Origin: Metallyticus violacea
Taxonomy: Eukaryota; Arthropoda; Insecta; Mantodea; Metallyticidae
Direction: 5' to 3'
Assembly: GCA_030762175.1 (NCBI GenBank)
Contig: CM060831.1
Coordinates: forward strand, 72,919,501-72,983,500
Length of the DNA stretch: 64,000 bases
The notes beneath the pieces are model-generated. The model saw only the letters and a program-made list of their open reading frames with translations. It did no database searches and was not told the DNA's origin. Shown piece by piece: positions 22,816 through 34,160 of this stretch. Each line of letters starts with the position of its first letter. The first letter of the stretch is position 1. Position numbers and translations under genes: made by a program.

Positions 22816-23959
22816 TATAACATAAAATAAACTCAAAAAATTACAAATATCACTATTTTGTATTAAAATGTAAAATAATTTAATAATAAATATTGTTATT
22901 AATCAACATTTATCCTTTATGATTTTCCATTCTTCTTACAAGCAGAATTTTTTAAATACTTACACATTGATGAAATTATTAGGAAATTATTTTATCCATA
23001 ACTTCAAAATATCTCGAAAGAAACAGCTGATTTCTCTATTAGGTAGTAAAGTAGAATATTATCGGATAAGTGCATTCATAAAAAAAATTCGTACAAGCTT
23101 CAATTTTTCCATCGTTCTCATTACGTAGATGATGCTAAAGGAATATCGATTATCGATCAGTGCGTTCTTGTACATTCAACAACTTCTTTAAATACCTACA
23201 GATGTGATGGGAGCATACTTGAATAAATCACTGAATGTAACTTCCTCTTCAATACTGGAAATCTTTCCTCTTAACACCCAAGTAAGGGAGAAATAAGTCA
23301 AGAACACGTTTATATTTTTACACCAATAAGTTAATATGACCAGGAGCATTTTTAACGCTTGCTTGGTTATTCTAAACCCATTTATAATCTTTTCGAGAGT
23401 GACTTTTATTGCTTAAATCCACAATAAGTTCTGAGGTTTCTACATTTACAATTCCTCATTTATTCAATAAATTAGGGCATAAAATCGAACATAATAACGA
23501 AATTATAAAACATTGACCTATCGTAATAAAAGAGATAAATAGAATTCCGAAAAAGAAAATAATGACCCAAATCCATAAAACATTAGCAAATTATCTAATT
23601 AATTATATTTCTTAAATCTAGGAAACATATTTGAGATTTGCAAACAAGCTACTTATATCATGTCATATTACATCTATCTATAATGATGCTATAATGAGTT
23701 TCGCATACTCTAAAGAAGTTGGTTTAACTCTGGGATATAGATTTCGTCACAAATTACATACATTAAACACATTTAATGAAATTGTCACCTTTATCTCTGG
23801 TGTAGAGTTTGTCAGAGATGGACATTTTTATATTAAAATGGCATCTTAGAAACAAACAAAAAATACACATTTTAGATAAATTATTTACATTTAGAATATT
23901 TGCAAAATTATAGTTTAAATTATTTACATGTGGTAAAATTGACTTAATTCAATAGAGAA
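22816..23959. other. No clear feature
   Basis: Very AT-rich. Frames of 69 and 72 codons (22919-23128, 23631-23849) show no known motif. Part of this stretch could be the 3' untranslated region of the LINE fossil to the right. Confidence 0.4.
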
Positions 23960-24930
23960 CAGTTAGTACACTTATACGTTTTAATTGTATGGAATAATCT
24001 TCTCTATAGACGATGTAAGTGATAAGGTATCCTTTTAATGCTAACCTAACTTTATTTTTATTAGTCCGTAGTTCCTTTATAGATGATGGAAGTGAATCAA
24101 ACAAAACTATACCACTGAGTAAACATCTTTTAGAAGTGCTTGCTACTTGTTACTTGACTTGGCACTTCTGGGTTGTTTGTTACAAATAAAAGTACAGGTT
24201 AATTTGCTTCCAAGCTAATGGTAAAATTTCAAACGTTTTGAATAGTGGTTTACAATGACTTGATCGTTTTGCTTCTGCTATTATTTTTATTACTCTTTTT
24301 TGTATAAGAAAACCTTTTTAGCATTTATTGAATTCCCACAGAAAAATATTCTATAAGTTACTTAAGGAATGGAAATAGGCATAATGTATTGTTTTATGAT
24401 GCTTTTGTTAGAACTTAGTTTGGGTAAGATGTAATCAATATAGTTTTTCCAATTCATGTGATGATCAAGAAATTTTGGATGATTTCATTGCCTTCATATC
24501 GTTTCTATACTTCTGCAGTATTTTTATTTTTTGTATGAAAACTAATGTATTAATGTATTTTGTCTGTCAAACTAGGTATTTAGTATACTGAAAATATAAT
24601 TAGGTAAATCTAAGAGGCGGCTGATTTTGTATTCTGTAATGAAAATGCTAGGTATCGTTTGCAAAAAAATTGGATGTTTGTCTATTACAGACGGGAGATC
24701 ATTGATAAATTGTAGAAATAATAATGTACCCAAAATAGAATTTGAACACCATGCTTTACTACTGGCTATTCGGAGTACATATTTAATTTTTATTTGAAGA
24801 ATGTATCATTTGTGTTTTCTGTTCGATACGTATGACGCAACCCATTAATAACCTTTCCCCTTAAAATAATATGATAATTTTTATATCCATGATGAACCAG
24901 TTAAATAAAAGCAAACGATGCTTTTAATTT
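23960..24930 (-). mobile_element. jockey/CR1-like LINE reverse transcriptase fossil (C-terminal half)
   Basis: Reading from 24930 downward on the minus strand: I-L-F-W-V-H-Y-Y-F-Y-N-L where intact copies have 'SILGPLLFLIYINDLP'; S-F-H-T-K-N-K-N-T-A-E-V; H-Y-A-Y-F-H-S-L-S (for 'YYAYFHSxxxYGxxxWG'); E-F-N-K-C, F-L-I-Q-K-R-V-I-K-I-I-A-E-A-K; C-K-P-L-F-K-T-F-E-I-L-P-L-A; and the end G-I-V-L-F-D-S-L-P-S-S-I-K-E-L then L-A-L-K-G-Y-L. This order is the end of the palm, thumb and C-terminus of a jockey-superfamily LINE. Many stops and deletions, including the FADD box, make it a dead 5'-truncated copy. Confidence 0.8.
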
Positions 24931-24991
24931 TAATGCAGTCCTTCGCATGCATTTGTAATCTTTTTCAATAGCCTGTGAAACATAGGAACTA

Positions 24992-25515
24992 ATGCTTCAC
25001 TGCAAGTACTGCTGGAGTATTGTGTGTGATACTGTCATAGCTGATATTCATCAGAAGGACGAATTCAACTTCCGTGACGCATCTATTGGCTTAAACAATA
25101 GACTCGATATTTACCAGAGTGATATTTCACCAAGTCTTGGTTCAGCCTCCAAAAATGTTCGTCAAGAATGGAATCCTGTAGACCATATTCTAACTTCTGG
25201 CTCACTCCTGACTATTCTTGCCATACAAAGCGCTCTTTCGGCAGCTGCAGAATGCCCTCCCGTCGACAAAAACCGAAAGACTTCCCGTTGCTTTTTCTTG
25301 GACGCTTCTTTTTGCACACTTCAGGCGTTCACTGCTGCCCAGCTGGCGATTGCCAATTGTTGCGAGATTCATCGCTCTTGATCAGAGCTACCAACCTACC
25401 ATTCGGCTATCCCGCTGTCTTTTATCGCTATAACAGGCTTCCGAAAGTTTTCGTTTCACTGATCTTCGTCTATTTTAGCGTTCCGAGTTTTATAACTGCG
25501 ATTACTAAAATTTGA
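24992..25515 (+). other. Unrecognised open-frame region
   Basis: Two overlapping plus-strand frames stay open for 129 codons (24992-25381) and 115 codons (25168-25515), and the base composition is more balanced than in the AT-rich flanks. The first contains R-D-A-S-I-G-L-N-N-R-L-D-I-Y and N-P-V-D-H-I-L-T-S-G-S. I do not recognise either product. It could be an exon, the body of an unrecognised repeat, or a coding remnant on the opposite strand. No start context, splice site or domain supports one choice. Confidence 0.3.
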
Positions 25516-27264
25516 AATGAAAAGTGAAATGTGTTCCTGCAGCATGACAGCGTCATACCATTTACTTCAAGTGCACACACCGCAGCAATTTAGGGATCGA
25601 ATCCCACCATATTACGTCATCCACACTACAGTCCTGTTTTGGTATCTTACGATTTCCATATTTTTCGCAGATGCATAAAGCATAATTATAGACATCATTA
25701 TGCATGCAACGAGGAAGGTTAAACGGTTATCACCAGAGCCCGCAATTTAAAGCACATATTTTGGTTAAATAGGCAGGCAAATGACTTTTAGGTAGGCATT
25801 TATTAAAACCGTAAACCAAGGTAACATCATACATTATTAAAGAAAATAGGTATTTAAGATACTTAATAATTTCTTTATAACATAATTAAATTATTTAAGC
25901 TTAATTTTCTTGGTTACAAGCAAAAAACAAAAAACAAAAAAAAAACAAAAAAAAAGATTTTTTTTCAAGGTATCCACTGTCGAAGAGCACATTTTTTATC
26001 TTGGAAAATAAAACATTTCCACTAAAGTGACTAGAGCATACTAAAACAAGCTATTTCGGAAGGACATATCAGTTACAACAGAACATTCACCTTTCAGGAC
26101 ATCATGTAGATGTTATTTCCTAGAAGTGTCTTTCACATATCGACACAAGGTCATTTGCCAGGACTATTCAAAACTAAAGTGCTTCCCTCGACCTCTTTTA
26201 TTTCTTGGTATTCGTGTGCCCGAAGTAACCGTGTATTAAAGTATTACTTTTTGTAGAACCGTGGCAACGTATGCAAACCTTAACTTTCAAGATAGTGCTT
26301 CACCACTTAAGGAATTAAGTGAATGGATTGGGAAGAAAGATTTTGACTTCTTAAAAAGAAATAAAAGTAAAACAAAATTTCCAATAGATATTTTTGTGAG
26401 GTGAACTTTCATTTAATCTCGATAATTCTTTTTTTTTTTTTTATTTCGAAACTCTTTAAGTGATTTTTCTAATGCCAATTAATCGTATAAAAATGCATAA
26501 CGATCCAAAACAGGCAAAAAAAGGTTTTAATCCTTAAAATAGGCAACAGAAGCCAAAATAAAAGCTGGCCGTACCGACCCCAAATGTATGGAAACATTCA
26601 TTTCCAACTGACCCTTAATTACATTCACTCAGATAGAAAAGACATTTTGTCTAACTTCCCAGCTCTGGTTATCACGAACTGAGTAGACTCTATCTAAATT
26701 GCTTCTAAAACATATCCGTTGTTGGCAGAAGTGTAATCAATTATCTGGTGACTACATGTATAGTTAATTAAATATCACGTTCCAATGAACATTTGTAATT
26801 CATATATTAAAACCTTCCTCTAATATGGAGGCATTGCTTTTCATTCAATCCTGATATACAAAATATTTAATCTATATTATCTATAGAAACAAAAACGTCT
26901 ACAGCCATCGCCTTGAAAACTATAAAACAATGTTTTCATCTCATTTCTCCTTTCATATAACCTAAACCATCACATATATTTGTGTCGCCATTTAATACTT
27001 CATTTATTTGAAAGAAGCTATTTGTTCATATCTTTAAAAAAAATATTAAAAATCCAAATTAAATTACAGCATGGACATTTTTAAATGTATAATGGTATCT
27101 ATAAACAAAGGGGTAAAAGAATGATCAATTATGAATTATAATGCATGGACTTCTTTTGCGTCTATGCCCATAAATATAGCTGTAATTCATGAAAGTGTTT
27201 TTAATTTATTCAATGGATTATATTTTCCTAACTTAATATATTTCTAACAGATTACTGTATCAGA
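25516..27264. other. No clear feature
   Basis: AT-rich; A-rich low-complexity (CAAAAAA)n-type sequence at 25920-25955 and a T run near 26430. A T-arm-like word (gggatcgaatccc) at about 25595 has no A-box partner. Confidence 0.45.
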
Positions 27265-27535
27265 CCAACAAGAGTGACCTAGGTAGCAAGACACCAACTC
27301 CTGAACACGAAAATCTACGGTTCGATTCCCAGCAGAACAGTTTTTCCTGAATGTGGTTACTTCCAGTTTTCCTCGTCTTTTTAAATGATAAATGCTGAGG
27401 AGGCAACTTAAATTTAGACAGAAATCCTACCTTCCCCCCCCCCAAAAAGGTTTATATTCTTTATTACCAATTTATCTGGTATATCGCTTCATCTTATTGA
27501 TCATCAATTAGGAGCATTAAAAATGCTACAATATG
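27265..27535 (+). mobile_element. Old, highly diverged SINE-B copy
   Basis: Recognised by the family order: an A-box remnant 'gtgacctaggtagcaag', a B box ggttcgattcccagc, then 'ttccagttttcctcgtctt', 'gataaatgctgaggaggc', 'ttccccccccccaaaaagg' and 'gcttcatcttattgatcat', matching 'ttttcctcagtcctcat', 'ggcaaatgccggggagg' and 'catctcatgtatcatc'. Many substitutions make it clearly older than the copies at 3831 and 22517. Confidence 0.66.
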
Positions 27536-28371
27536 CATTTAAACGCAATTATATATGAACTCTAAAATATCAAAATATGCAGTGTTAAATTGAGAAAGAA
27601 CTTATTTTATTTCATAAAACTTGTTATTAAATATCGAAAGGATTATGTATTTAATATGTGCAAATAATTGCATTTCTTATAGTCTGTCAATTTGTACTAA
27701 ACTATGTTAAGTAAATGTTTTAGAACCTAATTATGTTTTCAATGCAATCAAGCTTTTCTGTTACACACAATATTAATGTGTCACATCGTTATTAATTTCT
27801 GCAAATTACTATAAACTACTACATGTTTTTCTAAATTATCAATTAAATACTTTCGATGTCCGCAAGAATGTATTTAAATGACGAAAAGTTCCTTTAAACA
27901 TTAGGATTTTACATGAATAGTTGTAAGGACTGAAGTTTCTTATATCAGATAAATTCATCTGAGGGCCTTTCAACCAATGTACAGTCTCACTGAGATCTTA
28001 TTCTCCAATCAGAACGGAACTTAATCGATAGTTTTAAAGTATGGTGCTCAAACTAATAACTGACAGCTTTTTCTCCTATGTTATTTTTTTATTCCTATAA
28101 TTCCTGCTTCGATTCGACTAGGAATCTAGGAAGTCTATTCTCATACTTTTTCCTGTTAACTATGCGGTTCGCACAGACTGCAACAATGGGGAGATTTGGT
28201 GAATTCCAAACATAATAACACCGTGTAATACAAAAAGAAACAAAAAACAACAATTTTCAGAGTTTTGCGCCGAACGAGATCACGAGATTGAACAGACAAC
28301 GAGCGATGAGGAAATTACAAGTATATTAGAGGACTGGGGTTGTAATATGAAGAAAAAGAATGGAAAATTAG
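27536..28371. other. No clear feature; short coding-like run at its right end
   Basis: AT-rich. At 28270-28410 a plus-strand frame reads E-R-D-H-E-I-E-Q-T-T-S-D-E-E-I-T-S and W-G-C-N-M, stays open, and may be the upstream part of the Crypton-like gene that follows, out of frame with it. Confidence 0.4.
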
Positions 28372-28410
28372 AGAGAAGTTGTAAAACTTATGTGGAATGT
28401 GGCTCCAAAG

Positions 28411-28733
28411 CTAATTCAAGATTTTTTTTTTGATTGATTTATTTATGGATGCTCTTTAACATCTTCGGTCATCAGCGTCCCATTCAACTCAGGGCGTGAA
28501 ACGGCCGACAAATTTTGCTCAGAGGTCTCTCTTTCAGGCTTGAGGTTCTTTTTCGTGCCGTAAATGTACGACACGGGACCCACGGCTTTACTTCACTTCC
28601 GAAGGAAGCCATACTTAGGCTTTTTACGCCACGAAAAAAATCCATCGGTCCTGGCCGGGTTCGAACCCGCGATCTTGGGTTTAGGAGGCAAGTATGGTAA
28701 CCACTACACCACCAGGACCGACCTAATTCAAGA
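28411..28733 (-). mobile_element. SINE-A copy, full length, with perfect 11-bp target-site duplication
   Basis: The element spans 28422-28722 in minus orientation: its tRNA-like head (ggtcggtcctggtggtgtag, with a perfect B box ggttcgaaccc) lies at the right and the poly(A) tail is the T9 run at 28422-28430. The repeats ctaattcaaga at 28411-28421 and 28723-28733 are identical, so this insertion is recent relative to others here. It lies inside the Crypton-like frame. The 169-codon open frame at 28564-29073 crosses the SINE, the Crypton-like block and the piggyBac end, and is a composite. Confidence 0.95.
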
Positions 28734-28931
28734 AAAAATATACAATGAGTTTAATAGAAAAAGTAATCTATTCAATGGCATAGTGTTCAAAGCAGCGAGG
28801 TACGCCCAAGCTGCTAAAAGACGTCAAATGGAATCAAATCCTAGCACAAGAAAAGTAAATGTAGTTGCATTGTCAAATTCAGAAATTGAGAAAATTATCA
28901 AACTTTGGAATGAAGATACCCTAGAAGGGCT

Positions 28932-30953
28932 TCAACCCTTTTGCTGCCGCGCCCCAATCTGGTCGGATTCCTGCCATCAGCTGAAAACGACCAGAGGTCT
29001 GACTCACTTGTACAGCCGTAAAACGCCGCGCCTTTTAAAGGGAAAACACCCAACTTTGAAAATTGGTTTCTAAAAATTTAAGAATAACAAATAGCGTCAT
29101 AAAAATTTCCATATAAAAAGTACCTATTGCACAAAATTGGTTAAAAGTAACAGAAAAATATAATAACTATAAAGACTTCATTGTTTCGCCGATATAAAAT
29201 ATTTTCAAAAAATAAACATGATGTTCATATTTTAGTTTTAATTATCATCTTTAAAGTTAAGATATACAATAAACTTAAACGTTCAAAATGATAAGAGTGT
29301 TCATTTATGAATAAAATGACATACAACGCGTTATGCAAACTGGCCCGTTGCGACTATGCATTTTAAAAAATTAAACCCATGCAAGCAGAGAAAGAGAAGT
29401 GAATTAGTTAAATATACTCATAAATGCAAGCAGCAGTGAAGACTTATTATCAGATGAAATATCATATTTTATACTGCGCGATGTCTTAAAACGCTTTTAA
29501 TGTCCTTGGATTTACTTAAATATTGTCACATGTACGGCCGAGGGGTGTATCAATTTAGTAAATAGTAAAACTTTTATGAGAACAGTTGATTTTATTCCTT
29601 TGATTTTATATTTTTATTTGAATCAGAATGTGCTAACTTATTTAAATCCATTTGGTTTACCACTTTCGTTGACGACACAGAGGATTTTTCCGTGACGCAA
29701 TTGTCCGCTTAGCAACAAGCAGAATCATGCTGAACTTAGTTTCTTCCTAGCACCTACGTACTCCTTTTTCATTGGTCACTATAATTCAAATTAGAGCGGT
29801 GGTATACCCCAATTCTTGAATAGTACAACATAATGTAAAGAACCCCCTATGCGGTTGTGAAACTATAGCAGAGCGTCTTAAACGCGCCTGTTTCTTCACT
29901 CATCGCCTGTGCTACCTTGTGTTGCCGCTGGCCGCCCTGTACCCTCGGCTGTCTATGGCATCACCACTTAGGTAAGAGCCTGTCGGCCTCAATGGCCTGA
30001 CTTGTAACTAACAAATCACCATGTATTAACGTAAGCCTTCAGTAATCGAGGATACCTTAAGTGTACATCTTATAACCCATATACAATAAAAGAAATAGCA
30101 ATGGTAGTAACAATTTAATTATACATATGAGTTCCCTAGGTCACGCTTTTAGCGTAACAATATGTGTGCATTAACGTTCGACACTAACATTAATACTTTG
30201 TTTAGTATGATTATGTAACACAAATAAGAAAAACACACAGAAATAGGCCTAACACAAAACAAAGCAAACGCTTTCTGCTAATTGTGCACAGTGTACGTGA
30301 CCTCTGTCTCTGTTGTGAGGAGGGACAAATTATGCATTGTCTTTCTAATTTTATTACCAGAATTTTCACCCACACGCAGAACTGTGAAATGTTATAGGGT
30401 GGCAAGGTTATCATTATCATTACTTTCATGATCTGAATCATTAGCATTAGTGTCACTTGTCAGAAAATTAATTAACAAACGCCTTTTCTTCAGTTGCGGA
30501 GAATCAAGGGGCATTGCGGGTGTAATTCCTTCACTCTCATCAGAAATGAAATTATCACTGTCACCATCGGATATCAAATCAGCAGCACTAACATCTTCAA
30601 AATACGCCATTATCTTATCATCTACGCTTACTTTAAAAACATCACGGGAACAACTTGGCATTTTCAACCCTCAGAACACCACTAAGATACAAGACCTAGC
30701 AGTGTTACTTTCAAACACAAAATACCACCCTTGTGAAAGACGAAAATCACAATTATCGCTAATCAGATATTTTACTTTTCAAGGGCTTGCATTCCCTCAC
30801 CACAGGCTATCACATAAATAAGTATATCATGGGATTTTAAGTCGGCCGACGAGATCGGCGCTGGCAATTTGGACTGATTTAAGGAAGCCGACCAGATCAG
30901 CTCTGGCATTTAATGGCCGGCGACCGCGCTACTGGGGGCACCTAGAGGATTAA
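28932..30953 (-). mobile_element. piggyBac-like element, internally deleted
   Basis: Ends at 28936 (CCCTTTTGCTGCC inward) and 30949 (inward TCCTCTAGGTGCC), matching in about 10 of 13 positions, in the style of piggyBac-like termini. Both ends also contain a subterminal 'atctggtcgg' pointing inward (28957 and 30890). The right flank is TTAA (30950-30953) and the left flank TCAA (28932-28935), a one-base decay of the obligate TTAA duplication. The length of about 2.0 kb is short for an autonomous element, and only the two ends of the transposase remain. GC-rich words at 29530 and 29940 (gccgaggg / ccctcggc) may mark a further nested insertion. Confidence 0.7.
30211..30667 (-). pseudogene. piggyBac-like transposase, N-terminus fused to C-terminus by deletion
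   Basis: From 30667 a 91-codon minus-strand frame gives an acidic, Ser/Asp-rich start (A-Y-F-E-D-V-S-A-A-D, S-D-G-D-S-D-N-F-I-S-D-E-S-E), as expected of piggyBac-like N-termini. After 30392, in another frame, comes E-R-Q-C-I-I-C-P-S-S-Q-Q-R-Q-R-S-R-T, L-C-T-I-S and L-L-C-F, which fits the Cys-rich C-terminal domain ('CxxC...R.R..T..xC..C...LC..CF'). The catalytic core with its Asp residues is absent. The fusion fits an internally deleted element mobilised in trans, or decay after insertion. Confidence 0.55.
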
Positions 30954-31106
30954 AGGAAATTGGTTCATACTGAGGCTTATGAACTTGCCTAGGGAGGTGG
31001 AGAAGTAGTAAATGCTTGGTAAACCATTTCAAAGAGCAGTTCGTCAATGAAGGGCAGCAACCCAATGAACTGAATATAATCCAATTTCACTAAGACAGCA
31101 TAAGGT

Positions 31107-31330
31107 GGGCCAGGACTGATGGATTTTTTCGGGCGTAAAAATCATAAGCATGGCCTCCTTCGGAAGGGAAGGGAAGCCGTGGGTCCCGTGACGTACATTT
31201 GCGGCACGAAAAAGAACCTCAAGCCTGAAAGAGAGGCCTCTGAGCAAAATTTGTCGGCCGTTTCACGCCCTGAGTTGAATGGGACGCTGATGACCTGAGA
31301 TGTTAAAGAGCGTCCGTAAATAAATCAACC
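31107..31330 (+). mobile_element. SINE-A copy, 5'-truncated
   Basis: Starts at gccaggactgatggattttt, just after where the B box should be, and continues through 'ccttcggaagggaaggga', 'acggctt' type words (here 'agccgtgggtcccgtgac'), 'gagaggcctctgagcaaaa' and 'gttaaagagcgtccgtaaat', ending with C9 and AAAA. The tRNA-related head is missing. No target-site duplication found. Confidence 0.85.
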
Positions 31331-33003
31331 CCCCCCCAAAAGCACAAGGTGGAAGTCATAAAATAACAGACTCTAAATTGTTAGTTTACAATTCAAAAAT
31401 CGATAAATGTGTTGTACTACTTTTAAAGAATACAAAGCAACAGATAATTTATAATTCCAAATCCTATTTGGAAAATTAGCAATAATTGGTATAAAAATAT
31501 TCCAGTCGGAATAAGTGAAATCTTCAAAAGGACAAAGGACGCAGCAAAAAGCAGGACTTGATATGAAGACCAAGAAAATCTCGAATCATTGTAATCGTAC
31601 TTCAACTGTCAAGACCATAGAAACAGAGTCACGTCAACATGGTGGAAAAATTAAGAGAAAGTGTTGGACCCTAAGAAATCACCCAAAATCAAACCCTAAC
31701 CTCGAACGCACAGCATGGAACTGTTAACAAGTGAACAATAAAATATTATAATGAAAACTTTAAATAACAGTATTTAAATGAAATAAATAAAAAGATTGGT
31801 GTATTTTTTCTTTAAATTATAAAAAAATGGCCTCGTTCTCGCATTGAAAATATCTTATCAAATCCTCTTCTTGTTTATAATTTTTCTTAGGTAATTTAAG
31901 TGAGCTTTCAAGCTTCTTGTCATTAGATACCCTCAATTAAATTACTGAAAAATTATCAGCACTAGTGGTATTGCTGAAAGCAACCTAACAACAATATTTG
32001 TCTCTCAACTGCTCTTTAAGAACATCGCAGACAGCAAGGAAACAAGTTTTAGATCTATATAGATTATAAATAAACCCTGATGTATTTAAAATTGTATATA
32101 TTTAATATCTCAAATAAAAAATAAAATGCTAGCTAGGATTTTATTGCACATTTTTCTAATAATAATCTTTCCGTCAGTTGCTAAGGCTGCAATTTTATAA
32201 ACTTGCAGCTTAAGCAATACTATTGTCAATTTTTATTTTCTTTTGGTATCCTTAGAATAACTAATCTAAAATGAATCCTTTTTGCGTGTTAAATTGATAA
32301 AATACACACTGAACGGCCGCTGAAAGCATATAATTTCTCATGCCTGTATTACAGCGAACCTCGAGTTTAGCGCACGCAAATTTACCCAAATTTCTAGGTT
32401 TCATATTCGCAAATCATGTTGCAGTGTTCTTAAGACAATGATCAAAATCTTATACATATGCGTAACAGACGATAAGGTCGCTTCTTGTTTACATTATCTG
32501 CATCGTGGCTTACACGCTTTTATTATGGAAGGTTTTATTGATTGCAACGGAACTGCCCTCAATGTTTCGCCAACTACAGTCCGTTAAGCCAGATTGTGGT
32601 AAATGCATAAATGCCTAAATTTGTTTCTTCATTCCCAATTGTTCTGTATTCCATTATTCAAATTTTCTGTATTCTTAACTTTGAACGAAATCTGGTTCGG
32701 TCAATCTGTCTGGGTAACATTTTTTTTTTCGGAGTTTTTCCCTATCCTGAGAAGGTGAATGTCAAATAGCTTTAAGCGCCAAAGATAGCGAGCTTATTAT
32801 TTCATTTTAATTCATTCATCCCCACAGACTTACACCTACAGTATTCGGTCCACAATCTACAGACGTCGCAAGAAGACAAATTTAATCAAAAAGCTGAACT
32901 ATGCTCTAAATTGCAAAAAATAACAAAATAAATGAAATAGAATGTGAAAAAATAAAAACGCGTAATACTATAAAATGTAAATTGATAATGTACATGCTTT
33001 CAC
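31331..33003. other. No clear feature
   Basis: AT-rich. Frames of 60-70 codons at 31373-31727 on both strands have no recognisable motif. Confidence 0.45.
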
Positions 33004-33338
33004 GTAAAAACTAAACCGCAACAGGTGGCCGAGGTCGTTAAGATGCGGGCTTGTGAGCGGATGTCTGGGTTTCCAATTCCACCTGGTCCATCCTCCCTGA
33101 CTGAGGTTTTTTCCAGGTTTACCTCAGTCCTCATAACTGGCAAATACCCGGGAGGTACAATAAACTTAGGCCTGGAAAGGTTCCTTCCTTAAAATATATC
33201 CTTCCCCAATTTATCATTTCATCTCATGTAACATCAGGATCCACTGTCTGTGATGCCTCCGTAGTAAAAAAAAAAAAAAAAAAAAAAAAAAGGGCGTTAA
33301 ACGCTACTCAAAAAAAAAAAATGTAAATCTACCCCGCA
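33004..33338 (+). mobile_element. SINE-B copy with expanded internal A tract
   Basis: The element runs about 33018-33322: caggtggccgaggtcgttaa at the head, a decayed B box (gtttccaattcc), body words as in other copies and the 3' end 'gggcgttaaacgctactc' plus A11. Before 'gggcgttaaac' a run of about 26 A has replaced the usual 'taaaaac'. Flanks 'gtaaaaactaaaccgca' (33004-33020) and 'gtaaatctaccccgca' (33323-33338) look like a diverged target-site duplication. Confidence 0.87.
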
Positions 33339-33734
33339 TGAGCGGAGTTTGATTCTGGGCGGTTAGGCGGGTCACGATAGGATTCAAAACTGTATATCTG
33401 CACTCTATAATTTTGTTCTGTGCTTCCAAATAGCATGAGACTTGAGCTAAAAAAACAAAACTTTCAATATGTTAAAAAAATAACCTTCCCCTTATTAAGC
33501 GTAGACAGTGAAAACTGACGTTATAAACAATATTTTAAAAACTATTACCAGTCTGAGTAAAGTTTAAGTGATTAAACAATTATTTCTGAAAACATAAGGG
33601 TAAATTGACAGGTTTTCTTGTTAACATGAAATACGCGTATCCTTAGGCTGCAAAAAGATTTTAAATTTTGAAAGGAAGAAGTTGACGGGAAAATAAGAAA
33701 GGGATTTTACTAAGAATGAAGATATAAAACCGGC

Positions 33735-34160
33735 CATCTTAACTTACTGACATATCTCCCTCTCTAAGTATTCTCCGGAATTTCCAAGAGAATTCCTGAT
33801 CCGGGAGATGGGGTGAGGGGTCAAGAAGCACTTGACCGTGGCGAGCGGAAGTGACAAGCTGAGGACATGCTGGAAATTCCAGACAGATTAACAGCCGCCC
33901 ATCAGATGGCAGGAGGAGCTCCAAGAAAGAAACTTTGCAAGAACTGAAAAGGATTGAGGTCACGGTGAAAAGGAGTCAGGCTTTAAGGTTGACGTTTGTT
34001 GAAAGGATATGGCGGGGTTAAACGGAGGGAGAAGGGTAAAAAGGAAGGGGCGATAAGATATTTTTGGCCGCGTTTCAAGAACAGAAAGGTGTCTTCTGTC
34101 ACCAAGCTGACGTCATTAACCTTATTCCAAGAGCCGCATGCAAATAGCTGCAAGAGATGA
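33735..34160. other. GC-richer island of unknown nature
   Basis: About 420 bp clearly richer in G+C than its flanks, with purine-rich blocks, an imperfect hairpin near 33769-33805 (tctccggaatt against aattcctgatccgggaga) and a palindromic tgacgtca word at about 34109. No long coding frame beyond a 74-codon minus-strand one (33739-33963). It could be a solo LTR, a regulatory element or an exon; no diagnostic end or motif settles this. Confidence 0.3.

Larger units (their letters stand above)
28372..31085 (+). pseudogene. Crypton/ZMYM-like (DUF3504-like) coding remnant split by two insertions
   Basis: Three blocks make one frame: 28372-28421, 28734-28935 and 30954-30992. They read L-M-W-N-V-A-P-K-L-I-Q-E-K-I-Y-N-E-F, then L-F-N-G-I-V-F-K-A-A-R-Y-A, then V-A-L-S-N-S-E-I-E-K-I-I-K-L-W-N-E-D, then T-L-E-G-L-Q joined to R-K-L-V-H-T-E-A-Y-E-L-A. 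This order resembles the KIAA1958/ZMYM/QRICH group, whose domain derives from Crypton tyrosine recombinases: 'F.xxNxxFxGxxKxAKRxG', an acidic 'xxEExxKL', 'TxEGLQxKVF' and an 'RRGxE' arginine box. Here the arginine box is broken by a TAG stop (A-*-G-G-G-E). After it a shifted frame reads N-H-F-K-E-Q-F-V-N-E-G. An in-frame TAG at 28369 ends the frame upstream. Whether it was a transposon or a host gene exon cannot be told. Confidence 0.55.

Noticed and set aside
28564..29073. 169-codon open frame on plus
   Set aside because: It starts in a minus-strand SINE, crosses a Crypton-like block and ends in a piggyBac-like end; it is a composite of three unrelated pieces.
29526..29955. Nested element with gccgaggg / ccctcggc ends
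   Set aside because: Only about 8 matching bases and no target duplication found; kept only as a remark in the piggyBac-like entry.
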